Source: Breoghania sp037026715
GTDB taxonomy: Bacteria > Pseudomonadota > Alphaproteobacteria > Rhizobiales > Stappiaceae
Reading direction: 5' to 3'
Assembly: GCF_037026715.1 (NCBI RefSeq)
Contig: NZ_JBANCG010000004.1
Coordinates: forward strand, 491,808-555,807
DNA length: 64,000 nt
Positions 36,271-44,768 of this stretch are shown here, piece by piece (within the stretch, counting starts at the first letter, position 1; each line of letters begins with the position of its first letter). The notes beneath the pieces are model-generated. The model was not told the DNA's origin and searched no databases. It saw nothing but the letters and a program-made list of their open reading frames with translations. The position numbers were made by a program, and so were the translations under genes.

Positions 36271-37272
36271 GTGGGAGAAATCGTTCTCGACCAGATCACC
36301 AAGACGTTCGGCCACGTTCAGGTCATTCCGCCGCTCGACCTGCAGATCGACGACGGGGAGTTTGTCGTGTTCGTCGGGCCATCGGGCTGCGGCAAGTCCA
36401 CGCTTTTGCGCCTCATCGCGGGGCTGGAGGACGTGACCTCCGGCGAGATCCGCATCGACGGCGAGCCCGCGACCAGCACGCCGCCGGCCAAACGCGGCCT
36501 CGCCATGGTGTTCCAGTCCTATGCGCTCTACCCGCACATGTCGGTGAAGAAGAACATCGCCTTTCCGCTGAAGATGGCCGGGCTGCCGCAATCGGCGATC
36601 GACGAGAAGGTGGAGAACGCGGCGCGCGTGCTGAACCTCACCGACTATCTCGATCGCCGGCCGGGCCAGCTTTCCGGCGGCCAGCGCCAGCGCGTCGCCA
36701 TCGGCCGCGCCATCGTGCGCGAGCCGTCGGCCTTCCTCTTCGACGAACCGCTGTCGAACCTCGATGCCGCACTCCGCGTCAACATGCGGCTGGAGATCTC
36801 CGAGCTGCACAACAGCCTCAAGACCACGATGATCTACGTCACCCACGACCAGGTCGAGGCGATGACCATGGCCGACAAGATCGTGGTGCTGAACGCCGGC
36901 CGGGTGGAGCAGGTGGGCTCGCCGCTCGATCTCTACAACGCCCCGCGAAATCTCTTCGTCGCCGGCTTCATCGGCTCGCCAAAGATGAACTTCATCGAGG
37001 GCGACATGGCGGAGACTCACAGAGCCACCACCATCGGCATCCGGCCCGAACACATCACCGTTTCCACCGATACGGGCGCCTGGGCCGGCGTCGTCTCCGT
37101 CGCCGAGCATCTGGGCTCCGACACCCTTCTCCACGTGCAGACCGAGAACCTGGGCACGCTGACCGCCCGGGTCGACGGCGAGTTTTCCGTGCGCCACGGC
37201 AGCCGCGTCTTCCTCACCCCCCAGGACGACAAGATGCACCGCTTCGACGCGCGTGGCCTCGCCATACGCTAG
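36271..37272 (+). CDS. smoK: Polyol ABC transporter ATP-binding protein
   Basis: Cytoplasmic ATPase of the polyol importer, MalK/UgpC class, 333 residues. Walker A is GPSGCGKSTLLRLIAG, the signature LSGGQRQRVAIGRAIVR, and Walker B AFLFDEPLSNLD. The C-terminal third is the OB-fold (MalK-type) regulatory domain, beginning around GSPKMNFIEGDM. Translation begins at GTG (36271) after a strong GGGGGAGGAGAAC, giving the standard start VGEIVLDQITKTFG. smoS follows 12 bp after the stop. Confidence 0.94.
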   Translation: MGEIVLDQITKTFGHVQVIPPLDLQIDDGEFVVFVGPSGCGKSTLLRLIAGLEDVTSGEIRIDGEPATSTPPAKRGLAMVFQSYALYPHMSVKKNIAFPLKMAGLPQSAIDEKVENAARVLNLTDYLDRRPGQLSGGQRQRVAIGRAIVREPSAFLFDEPLSNLDAALRVNMRLEISELHNSLKTTMIYVTHDQVEAMTMADKIVVLNAGRVEQVGSPLDLYNAPRNLFVAGFIGSPKMNFIEGDMAETHRATTIGIRPEHITVSTDTGAWAGVVSVAEHLGSDTLLHVQTENLGTLTARVDGEFSVRHGSRVFLTPQDDKMHRFDARGLAIR

Positions 37273-37284
37273 GACAACAAGAAT

Positions 37285-38058
37285 ATGAAAAGACTGGATG
37301 GAAAGATCGCGCTGATCACCGGTGCGGCGCGCGGCATTGGCCGGGCCTTTGCGGAAAGCTACGTGCGCGAGGGCGCGCAGGTGGTCATCGGCGATCTGAA
37401 CCTGGAAGGCGCGGAGATCGCCGCCGGCGAGATCGGCCGCGCGGCGTCCGCCGTGCATCTCGACGTCACCGACCAGGCCTCGATCGACAGGGCCGTGGCC
37501 GAGGTGGTGGAGCGGCACGGCCGCATCGACATCCTGATCAACAACGCCGCGCTGTTCGATCTCGCCCCCATCGTCGAAATCACCCGGGAGAGCTACGAGA
37601 AGCTCTTTTCCGTCAACGTGGCGGGAACGCTCTTTACCATGCAGGCGGTGGCGAAGCAGATGATCGCGCAAGGCACGGGCGGCAAGATCATCAACATGGC
37701 CAGCCAGGCCGGCCGGCGCGGCGAGGCGCTCGTCGCCATCTACTGCGCGACGAAGGCGGCAGTGATCAGCCTCACGCAGTCCGCCGGCCTCAACCTCATC
37801 AGGCACGGCATAAATGTGAACGCGATCGCGCCGGGCGTCGTCGACGGCGAGCACTGGGACGGGGTCGATGCGCTTTTCGCGAAATACGAGAACCGGCCGA
37901 TCGGCGAAAAGAAGAAGCTGGTCGGCGCCGAAGTGCCCTTCGGCCGTATGGGACGGGCGCAGGACCTGACAGGAATGGCAATTTTCCTGGCGAGTGCGGA
38001 AGCGGACTATGTCGTCGCACAGACCTACAATGTGGACGGCGGCAACTGGATGAGCTGA
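37285..38058 (+). CDS. smoS: Sorbitol dehydrogenase, SDR family
   Basis: Short-chain dehydrogenase of 257 residues, most likely NAD-dependent oxidation of D-sorbitol to D-fructose (and galactitol to tagatose) as in SmoS/PolS of alphaproteobacteria. The NAD-binding motif is TGAARGIGRAFAESY, the NNAALFD region follows, and the catalytic tetrad elements are NMASQAG with the Ser and YCATKAAV with Tyr-x3-Lys. The family's GVVDGEHWDGVD segment is present. It directly follows the transporter ATPase gene, and a REP-like palindrome lies after its stop. Confidence 0.92.
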   Translation: MKRLDGKIALITGAARGIGRAFAESYVREGAQVVIGDLNLEGAEIAAGEIGRAASAVHLDVTDQASIDRAVAEVVERHGRIDILINNAALFDLAPIVEITRESYEKLFSVNVAGTLFTMQAVAKQMIAQGTGGKIINMASQAGRRGEALVAIYCATKAAVISLTQSAGLNLIRHGINVNAIAPGVVDGEHWDGVDALFAKYENRPIGEKKKLVGAEVPFGRMGRAQDLTGMAIFLASAEADYVVAQTYNVDGGNWMS

Positions 38059-38062
38059 GGCG

Positions 38063-38139
38063 GGGTTCGCGTTTGCCGCCATCCTGAGGAGCGGCCGCAG
38101 GCCGCGTCTCGAAGGATCGGCTCCAGGCAAACGCGAAAC
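38063..38139. repeat. REP-like palindrome between smoS and mtlK
   Basis: Nested inverted repeat: outer arms GTTCGCGTTTGCC and GGCAAACGCGAAAC, inner ATCCTGAGGAGCGGCC / GGCCGCGTCTCGAAGGAT around GCA. The inner core (CCTGAGGAGCGGCCGCAGGC) is a sequence I recall as a very frequent intergenic repeat in Rhizobiales genomes. It may stabilise or end the upstream message. Confidence 0.7.
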
Positions 38140-38239
38140 GCGCAGACCGGAACGACCGCCTTAACAAACCTGCCGCCTTTTTGGGGGCGGACGGCAGGCG
38201 TCAGCCACAATGACTCGAATTCGATCGAGAAGGACGATC

Positions 38240-39715
38240 ATGACCATCAGGCTTTCCGCCGAGACGCTCGGCACCATCTCAGCAACCGTCCCCGTGCCCG
38301 GCTACGACCGCAAGGGACTTTCCGCCGGCATCCTCCATTTCGGCGTAGGCAACTTTCACCGCGCCCATCAGGCGGTCTATCTCGACGCGCTGTTTGCGAC
38401 CGGTCAGGACCACGACTGGGCGATCCTCGGCGCCGGCGTGATGCCGGGCGACGCGGCGATGAAGGCCGCGCTCGAGAGCCAGGACTGGCTGACCACCGTG
38501 GTCGACCAGTCGGCGGAAAGAAGCGAGGCGCGCGTGACGGGGCCGATGATCGGCATGCTGCCCGTTGCCGACAGCGCCGCGATCATCGAGAAGCTCGCCG
38601 ACCCCGCCATTCGCATCGTCTCGCTGACGGTGACCGAGGGCGGCTATTTCGTCGATGCCTCGGGCCAGTTCGATCCCTCCCAGCGCGCCATCATCGACGA
38701 CGGCAAGACCCCGCATGCCCCCAAGACCGTGTTCGGCCTCATCGCGGCAGGGCTCAGGCGACGCAAGGTTGAGGGAACGCCGGCCTTCACCGTAATGTCG
38801 TGCGACAACATCCCCCATAACGGCGTCGTCGCCCGCGATGCCGTCTCCGGCGTCGCCCGGCTGTGGGACAAGGAATTCGGCGACTGGATCGCGGCGGAGG
38901 TCGCCTTTCCCAACGGCATGGTCGACCGCATCACGCCCGCAACGGGCGAGCGGGAGCGGGAAAGCCTGAAGAGGGATTTCGGCATCGAGGACGCCTGGCC
39001 GGTCTTCTGCGAGGATTTTCGGCAATGGGTGCTGGAGGATAATTTCCCCGCCGGCCGCCCGGCGCTGGAAACCGTCGGCGTGCAGTTCGTGCCGGACGTG
39101 ACGCCGTTCGAGATCATGAAGATCCGCATCCTCAACGGCGGCCACGCGGTCATCGCCTATCCGGCAGGGCTTCTCGACATCCATTTCGTCCATGAGGCGA
39201 TGGAGCATCCGCTCATTTCCGCCTTCCTGGAAAAGATCGAGCGCGAGGAGATCATTCCCGTCGTGCCGCCGGTGCCCGGCACCGACCTCGACTGGTATTT
39301 CGGCGAGATCAAGCGCCGCTTCGCCAATCCCAAGATCGGCGACACGGTGCGCCGGCTCTGCCTGGACGGTTCGAACCGCCAGCCGAAATTCATCGTCACG
39401 ACCATTGCCGACCGGCTGAAGGCGGGCGGCGACGTCACCGGCCTTGCGCTGGAATCGGCACTGTGGTGCCGCTACTGCTACGGCGAGACGGAGACGGGCA
39501 AGATCATCGAACCGAATGATCCCAACTGGGACAACCTCGTCCCCATCGCCCGCCACGCTAAGGAGCAGCCGCATTTCTGGCTGGAGCAGGAGGCCGTCTA
39601 CGGCGATCTCGCCAGCAACGAGACTTTCCGCACGAGCTTCGCCCATGCGCTCAACTCGCTGTGGGCGGATGGCGTGGAAGCCGTGCTGAGGCGGTATCTC
39701 TCCGGCGAGTTGTAG
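38240..39715 (+). CDS. mtlK: Mannitol 2-dehydrogenase, long-chain polyol DH family
   Basis: NAD-dependent oxidation of D-mannitol to D-fructose (also D-arabitol to xylulose in relatives). The 491-residue size fits the secondary-alcohol polyol dehydrogenase family. Motifs: N-terminal ILHFGVGNFHRAHQAVYLD, TVTEGGY, SCDNIPHNG, and the catalytic region KIRILNGGHAVIAYPAG with Lys-x4-Asn-x2-His. ATG at 38240 follows GAGAAGGACG. It works with smoS and xylB in polyol catabolism. The 183-bp gap to xylB carries three inverted repeats. Confidence 0.95.
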   Translation: MTIRLSAETLGTISATVPVPGYDRKGLSAGILHFGVGNFHRAHQAVYLDALFATGQDHDWAILGAGVMPGDAAMKAALESQDWLTTVVDQSAERSEARVTGPMIGMLPVADSAAIIEKLADPAIRIVSLTVTEGGYFVDASGQFDPSQRAIIDDGKTPHAPKTVFGLIAAGLRRRKVEGTPAFTVMSCDNIPHNGVVARDAVSGVARLWDKEFGDWIAAEVAFPNGMVDRITPATGERERESLKRDFGIEDAWPVFCEDFRQWVLEDNFPAGRPALETVGVQFVPDVTPFEIMKIRILNGGHAVIAYPAGLLDIHFVHEAMEHPLISAFLEKIEREEIIPVVPPVPGTDLDWYFGEIKRRFANPKIGDTVRRLCLDGSNRQPKFIVTTIADRLKAGGDVTGLALESALWCRYCYGETETGKIIEPNDPNWDNLVPIARHAKEQPHFWLEQEAVYGDLASNETFRTSFAHALNSLWADGVEAVLRRYLSGEL

Positions 39716-39733
39716 GGCGCGGAAAACGGCACA

Positions 39734-39781
39734 GGGAGGAGAAACGTGAACCCGTCAGTCGATCCGACGGCGTCTCCTCCC
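39734..39781. repeat. Inverted repeat 1 in the mtlK-xylB spacer
   Basis: GGGAGGAGA (39734-39742) pairs perfectly with TCTCCTCCC (39773-39781). An inner CCGTC / GACGG pair strengthens the stem. It begins 18 bp past the mtlK stop codon and has no U-tract. Confidence 0.55.
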
Positions 39782-39788
39782 GAAGACG

Positions 39789-39816
39789 TGTCATCCCCGC
39801 GCCGGCGGGGATGACA
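39789..39816. repeat. REP-like inverted repeat 2 in the mtlK-xylB spacer
   Basis: Perfect 12-bp stem TGTCATCCCCGC / GCGGGGATGACA with a GCCG loop. It resembles the GTCATCCCCGC-type palindromes found scattered in many proteobacterial genomes. Confidence 0.65.
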
Positions 39817-39852
39817 TCGGTGTATGCGACGGTCCTGCAAAACACACCGATG
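39815..39852. repeat. Inverted repeat 3 in the mtlK-xylB spacer
   Basis: Perfect 9-bp arms CATCGGTGT (39815-39823) and ACACCGATG (39844-39852) around 20 bp. The left arm overlaps repeat 2 by two bases, so the two hairpins compete only slightly. It ends 46 bp before the xylB start. Confidence 0.5.
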
Positions 39853-39898
39853 AGCACCTGATTTTCACCCAACACCGGCAGCTTCGGCAGAGTGACCC

Positions 39899-41344
39899 AT
39901 GTATCTTGGCATCGATCTCGGCACATCCGGCGTCAAGGCGCTGCTCATTGCCAACGACCAGACCGTCATCGCCTCCGCGACAGCGCCAATGACCGTCTCA
40001 AGACCGCATCCCGGCTGGTCGGAACAGGCGCCGGCGGACTGGATCGCGGCGACGGAGACGGCGCTCGACGCCTTGAGGCGCGATCACGCGGCGGGGCTCT
40101 CCGCGGTCAGGGGCATCGGCCTTTCCGGCCAGATGCACGGCGCGACGCTGCTCGGCAGCGCCGATGAACCGCTGCGCCCCTGCATCCTGTGGAACGACAC
40201 CCGCAGCCATGCGCAGGCCGCCCGGCTTGATGCCGATCCGCGTTTTCGCGCGATTTCCGGCAACATCGTCTTCCCCGGCTTCACCGCGCCCAAGCTTGTC
40301 TGGGTCCACGAAAACGAGCCGGAGATCTTCGCCCGCGTGGCAAGGGTGCTGCTGCCGAAGGACTACCTGCGCCTGTGGCTGACCGGCGAACACGCAAGCG
40401 ACATGTCGGACGCCGCCGGCACCAGCTGGCTCGACGTGGGCAAGCGCGACTGGTCTGCCGATCTGCTGGCGGCGACCGGCATGACGGCTGACCAGATGCC
40501 GCGCCTTGTTGAGGGAACGCAGACGTCGGGCACGCTCAGGCCCGAACTTGCGGCGCGCTGGGGCATGAGCGGCCCGATCGTCGTCGCGGGCGGTGCGGGC
40601 GACAACGCGGCCTCCGCCGTCGGCACCGGCACGATCGCGGCCGGCGAGGCCTTCGTCTCGCTGGGAACCTCCGGCGTTCTCTTCGCCGCCAACGAGAGCT
40701 ACCTGCCGAAGCCGGAAAGCGCCGTCCATGCCTTCTGCCACGCGCTGCCCGGCCGTTGGCACCAGATGGGCGTGATCCTGTCGGCGGCCGGCGCGCTCGA
40801 CTGGTGGGGCCATGTCGCCGGCATCACACCGGCGGCGCTGATGGCGGAACTGGGCGACGACCTGGAGCCGCCATCGGCCGTCTCGTTCCTGCCCTATCTG
40901 TCCGGCGAACGCACGCCGCACAACGATGCCGATATCCGCGGCGCCTTCATCGGCCTGTCGCACGAGGGGGAGCGCGCAACGCTGACCCGCGCCGTGCTCG
41001 ACGGCGTCGCCTTCGCGCTGAAGGACTGCCAGGAAGCGTTGCGCGATGCGGGGACGGAATTGAAATCGGTCACCGCCGTAGGCGGTGGCTCGCGCGGCCG
41101 GTTGTGGCTGAAGGCGATCGCCACCGCACTCGACCTGCCGGTGGCGGTGCCAGCGCAGGGAGAAACGGGCGCCGCGCTGGGTGCGGCCCGTCTCGGGCTG
41201 ATCGCCGCGACGGGATCGGATCCCGACGCGGTATGCCTGCCGCCGGAAACGCAGGCGGTCATCGAGCCCGTGGCGGATCTGCGCGGCGCCTATGACGAGG
41301 CTTTCGGGCGGTATCGTTCGCTCTACCGGGCGCTGAGAACATAG
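39899..41344 (+). CDS. xylB: Xylulokinase
   Basis: FGGY-family sugar kinase phosphorylating D-xylulose to xylulose 5-phosphate. The 481-residue product begins MYLGIDLGTSGVKALL with the first phosphate loop, then GLSGQMHGATLL, WNDTRSH, and FTAPKLVWV, all typical of XylB. The second ATP region includes LPYLSGERTPHND and VGGGSRGRLWLKAIA. In the polyol cluster it would handle xylulose from D-arabitol or xylitol. It is the last gene of the smo-mtlK cluster. Confidence 0.94.
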   Translation: MYLGIDLGTSGVKALLIANDQTVIASATAPMTVSRPHPGWSEQAPADWIAATETALDALRRDHAAGLSAVRGIGLSGQMHGATLLGSADEPLRPCILWNDTRSHAQAARLDADPRFRAISGNIVFPGFTAPKLVWVHENEPEIFARVARVLLPKDYLRLWLTGEHASDMSDAAGTSWLDVGKRDWSADLLAATGMTADQMPRLVEGTQTSGTLRPELAARWGMSGPIVVAGGAGDNAASAVGTGTIAAGEAFVSLGTSGVLFAANESYLPKPESAVHAFCHALPGRWHQMGVILSAAGALDWWGHVAGITPAALMAELGDDLEPPSAVSFLPYLSGERTPHNDADIRGAFIGLSHEGERATLTRAVLDGVAFALKDCQEALRDAGTELKSVTAVGGGSRGRLWLKAIATALDLPVAVPAQGETGAALGAARLGLIAATGSDPDAVCLPPETQAVIEPVADLRGAYDEAFGRYRSLYRALRT

Positions 41345-41402
41345 GCGCGGACGGGCCAGCAAGGATGGGCCGCCCGACGAATGCCCATCCTCGCGCCCCC
41401 TC

Positions 41403-41879
41403 TCAAAACCCTGCCAGTTGCCTCAGACACCGCCGCAGCACGTCACGCTCCTGCGCGGAAAACTGCGCCATCAGTTCCGCGTCATGATCGCGCGCGTGTC
41501 GCGACAGGTCCTCATACGCCTTGCGCCCGGCCGCGGTCAGCTCCAATCTCTCCAGCCGCCGGTCGTTTTCCAGTTCGGCGCGCGTCAGATAGCGTCGCGC
41601 CTCCAGTGCCGAAACCGCCCGGCTGATCTTGGTCTTGTGCATGCGGGTCCTGAGCCCGATCGCCTTGGCGGTCATCGGCCCGTAGCGGCCCAGATGAAAC
41701 AGTACTCTCCACTCCGTCCTGAGCATGCCGTAACGCGCCTTGTAGATGCGCTGGAACGACGTGCCGGCCTGCTCCGCCGCCTGGTTCAGCAGGTAAGGCA
41801 GGAAGCTTTGCAGATCGAAGTCGGTCTCTTCCTGCGGCTCGATCTCGGCAGGCGCGGCACGCGACATCCGTGGGGGCAT
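41403..41879 (-). CDS. MarR-family transcriptional regulator
   Basis: Winged-helix regulator of about 158 residues. The DNA-binding region covers MTAKAIGLRTRMHKTKISRAVSALEARRYL, with the wing in RRLERLELTAAGRKAYEDL. N- and C-terminal helices would form the dimer interface. ATG at 41879 is preferred to a TTG 12 codons upstream. It is divergent from hmgA, so control of homogentisate catabolism is a reasonable guess. The 123-bp gap contains TTAGTTACATTTACAACC with GTT/AAC half-sites, but no perfect palindrome. Confidence 0.9.
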   Translation of the reverse strand: MPPRMSRAAPAEIEPQEETDFDLQSFLPYLLNQAAEQAGTSFQRIYKARYGMLRTEWRVLFHLGRYGPMTAKAIGLRTRMHKTKISRAVSALEARRYLTRAELENDRRLERLELTAAGRKAYEDLSRHARDHDAELMAQFSAQERDVLRRCLRQLAGF

Positions 41880-42002
41880 TGATCCGTCCGTCTTGTTAGT
41901 TACATTTACAACCAATAGGACGAACGCACGGGAACTGACAAGGCATTGCGCAACGGCAAGTGAATATTAAGTGCTTCACGATGCCAAGGGAGGAGAGGCG
42001 CC

Positions 42003-43361
42003 ATGAACGAGCTCTATTCGGCAGCCAAAGCCAAACCGGAGGCGACGGCCGCGACCCCCTCCGCCTACATGCCGGGCTTCGGCAACGATTTCGAGACAGA
42101 GGCGCTGCCCGGTGCGCTGCCTCAGGGACAGAACTCCCCGCAGAAATGCAATTACGGGCTTTATGCCGAGCAGCTTTCCGGCACCGCCTTCACCGCGCCA
42201 CGCGGCCAGAACGAGCGGACCTGGTGCTATCGCATCCGCCCCTCGGTCAAGCACACCGGCCGCTTCGAGAAGATCGACGTGCCCTACTGGAAGAGCGCGC
42301 CGAATGTCGATCCGGATGTGATCAGCCTCGGCCAGTACCGCTGGGATCCGGTGCCGATGACGGACACGCCGCTGACCTGGATCACCGGCATGCGGACGAT
42401 GACCACGGCCGGCGACGTCAACACCCAGGTCGGCATGGCCGCCCACATCTATCTCGTCACCCGGTCCATGGAGGACGAGTATTTCTTCTCCGCCGATTCC
42501 GAGCTTCTGGTGGTGCCGCAGGCCGGCCGCTTGCGCTTTGCGACCGAGCTTGGCGTGATCGATCTGGAGCCCAAGGAAATCGCCATCCTGCCCCGCGGCC
42601 TCGTCTACCGGGTAGAGGTGCTTGAAGGCCCGGCGCGCGGCTTTGTCTGCGAAAACTACGGCCAGAAGTTCGACCTGCCGGGGCGCGGCCCCATCGGCGC
42701 CAACTGCATGGCCAACCCGCGCGACTTCAAAACCCCCGTCGCCGCTTTCGAGGACCGGGAGGCGGACAGCACCGTGGTGGTGAAATGGTGCGGCGCCTTC
42801 CATGCGACCAAGATCGGCCATTCGCCGCTCGACGTGGTCGCCTGGCACGGCAACTACGCGCCGTGCAAATACGATCTTCGCACCTATTCGCCGGTCGGCG
42901 CGATCCTGTTCGACCACCCGGACCCGTCGATCTTCACGGTGCTGACCGCGCCGTCGGGCCAGCCGGGCACGGCGAACATCGACTTCGTACTGTTCCGTGA
43001 GCGCTGGATGGTGGCGGAACATTCCTTCCGCCCGCCCTGGTACCACAAGAACATCATGAGCGAGCTGATGGGCAACATCTACGGCGTCTACGATGCCAAG
43101 CCGCAGGGCTTCGTGCCGGGCGGCATGTCGCTTCACAACATGATGCTGCCGCACGGGCCCGACCGCGACGCTTTCGAGGGCGCGTCGAACGCAGACCTCG
43201 GGCCGGAAAAACTCGACGAGACCATGAGCTTCATGTTCGAGACGCGCTTTCCCCAGCACCTGACCGCCTTCGCCGCGCGCGAGGCCCCACTGCAGGACAA
43301 CTACATCGACTGCTGGGACAGCCTGGAAAAGAAGTTCGACGGCACGCCGGGCGTGAAGTAG
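42003..43361 (+). CDS. hmgA: Homogentisate 1,2-dioxygenase
   Basis: Fe(II) ring-cleavage enzyme of tyrosine/phenylalanine degradation, turning homogentisate into maleylacetoacetate. The 452-residue product has the family start YMPGFGNDFETEALPGALPQGQNSP and a cupin-type core. The C-terminal iron-binding block includes RPPWYHKNIMSELMGNIYGVYDAKPQG (around residues 340-366) and LHNMMLPHGPD with ligand His and Glu residues. The next pathway genes (maiA, fahA) are not adjacent. ATG at 42003 follows GGGAGGAGAGGCGCC. Confidence 0.96.
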   Translation: MNELYSAAKAKPEATAATPSAYMPGFGNDFETEALPGALPQGQNSPQKCNYGLYAEQLSGTAFTAPRGQNERTWCYRIRPSVKHTGRFEKIDVPYWKSAPNVDPDVISLGQYRWDPVPMTDTPLTWITGMRTMTTAGDVNTQVGMAAHIYLVTRSMEDEYFFSADSELLVVPQAGRLRFATELGVIDLEPKEIAILPRGLVYRVEVLEGPARGFVCENYGQKFDLPGRGPIGANCMANPRDFKTPVAAFEDREADSTVVVKWCGAFHATKIGHSPLDVVAWHGNYAPCKYDLRTYSPVGAILFDHPDPSIFTVLTAPSGQPGTANIDFVLFRERWMVAEHSFRPPWYHKNIMSELMGNIYGVYDAKPQGFVPGGMSLHNMMLPHGPDRDAFEGASNADLGPEKLDETMSFMFETRFPQHLTAFAAREAPLQDNYIDCWDSLEKKFDGTPGVK

Positions 43362-43501
43362 CCACCCGGCACCCGAAGCGGTGGTCCGCTCTTGTTTTCG
43401 CGCCCGCTCCTCCGCTACAAGGCGGCGCCGAACCAACCCGCCTTGAAGCTGCGACGCGCCATCGCCCGGAAAGGGCACGGACGCGGCGGCGAAGGATAAC
43501 C

Positions 43502-44566
43502 ATGCCCCAGACCTGCCGACGCGTGACGCCGCTCGCCGCCATCGACTATTGCCTCGATCTCCTGCGCCATGCCGGGGTTCCGGCCGACGACGCGGCGACC
43601 GTGGCAAGCTGCCTCGTGCGCGCGGACCTGCGCGGGGTCAACACCCACGGCATCACCCGCATGCAGATCTACATGGAGCGCCTCGCCGGCGGCTTCATCA
43701 ATGCCCGGCCGAACATGGCGGTGAGCCAACCGACGCCGGTCGTCGGCCATATCGACGGCGACGACGCCTTCGGCTTCGTGGTGGCGAAGCGGGCGATGGA
43801 CGAGGCCATGAAGATGGCGGAGAGCTTCGGCATCGGCATGGTGGGAGCAAACCGCTCCAGCCACTACGGCATGGCCGCCGCCTATATTCTGCAAGCCGCG
43901 GAAGCCGGTTTCATCTCCTTCGCCTTCTCCAATGCGCCGGCCGCCATGCCCGCCTGGGGCGGGCGCGCACCGCTGCTCGGCACATCGCCCTTTGCCGCCG
44001 GCGCGCCGGCCGGCGAAGGGGCGGCTCCCTTCGTGGTCGATTTCTCTCCCGCCATCACCACCCGAGGCGCCATCCGCCGGGCGATCCGCCACGGCCAGAC
44101 GCTGTCCCCCGGCCTTGCCCTCGACAAGGAAGGACGCCCGACGACGGATCCGCAAGCCGCCTTCGACGGCGTGGTGCTGCCGATGGGCGGGCCGAAGGGA
44201 TCGGCGCTCGCCATGCTGATGGACGTGATGAGCGGCGTTTTCACCGGCGCGGGCTTTGCCGGCGGCGTGGGCGACCTTTTCGGCGGCGACCGGCCCCAGG
44301 ATGTCGGCCATTTCTTCATGGCCATGAAACCGGGGCTGTTTGTGAGCGGCGAAGACTTCCGTGCCCGGATGGAGACGCTGGTGCGCACGGTGCACGACCA
44401 GCCGCGCGCCGAAGGCGTCGACGAGGTATTGATGCCCGGCGAGCGCGGCGCGCGCTGCGAAGAGACTTACCGCCGCGAGGGCATCCCCTTTGCGGATGAG
44501 GACATCGCGCTTCTGCAGGAAACCGCCCGCATTTACGGCACCACCCCGCTCGCCCTGCTGCCCTGA
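43502..44566 (+). CDS. Ldh-family (malate/L-lactate dehydrogenase type) oxidoreductase
   Basis: NAD(P)H-dependent 2-oxoacid reductase of the YlbC/YiaK/ComC-like Ldh_2 family, 354 residues. Family marks are VRADLRGVNTHGITRMQIYMERL (around residues 39-61) with the catalytic His, VGANRSSHYGMAAAY, APLLGTSPFA, and GGPKGSALAMLMDVMSG. These enzymes act on malate, ureidoglycolate, diketogulonate or delta-pyrroline carboxylates; the exact substrate is not clear here. It lies 140 bp after hmgA on the same strand, possibly only by chance. Confidence 0.9.
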   Translation: MPQTCRRVTPLAAIDYCLDLLRHAGVPADDAATVASCLVRADLRGVNTHGITRMQIYMERLAGGFINARPNMAVSQPTPVVGHIDGDDAFGFVVAKRAMDEAMKMAESFGIGMVGANRSSHYGMAAAYILQAAEAGFISFAFSNAPAAMPAWGGRAPLLGTSPFAAGAPAGEGAAPFVVDFSPAITTRGAIRRAIRHGQTLSPGLALDKEGRPTTDPQAAFDGVVLPMGGPKGSALAMLMDVMSGVFTGAGFAGGVGDLFGGDRPQDVGHFFMAMKPGLFVSGEDFRARMETLVRTVHDQPRAEGVDEVLMPGERGARCEETYRREGIPFADEDIALLQETARIYGTTPLALLP

Positions 44567-44768
44567 GGGGGCTGGCTCCGGACAGCCTGTTCCGATTTCC
44601 GCCCTGTTCCGATTTCCGGCGGCCGGGCGATTGCGACTTTTCGCGCGCCCGTTTTGCGGGCAGACTCCAACCGCATTTCAAACGATCGAATTTCATTCCG
44701 GGCGCCGCCAACGGCGCCCCTCAAACAGTTGTCGCGCCAGAACCGGCGCAGACGGGCGGACCGAAGTC

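Noticed and set aside
35272..38130. Minus-strand open frame of 952 codons and a plus-strand frame of 866 codons over the same DNA
   Set aside because: Both overlap smoG, smoK and smoS in other frames. Their products are low-complexity Arg/Gly/His-rich and resemble no protein.
38161..38205. Intrinsic terminator after smoS
   Set aside because: CCTGCCG/CGGCAGG can pair, but the T-run is in the loop and none follows the stem.
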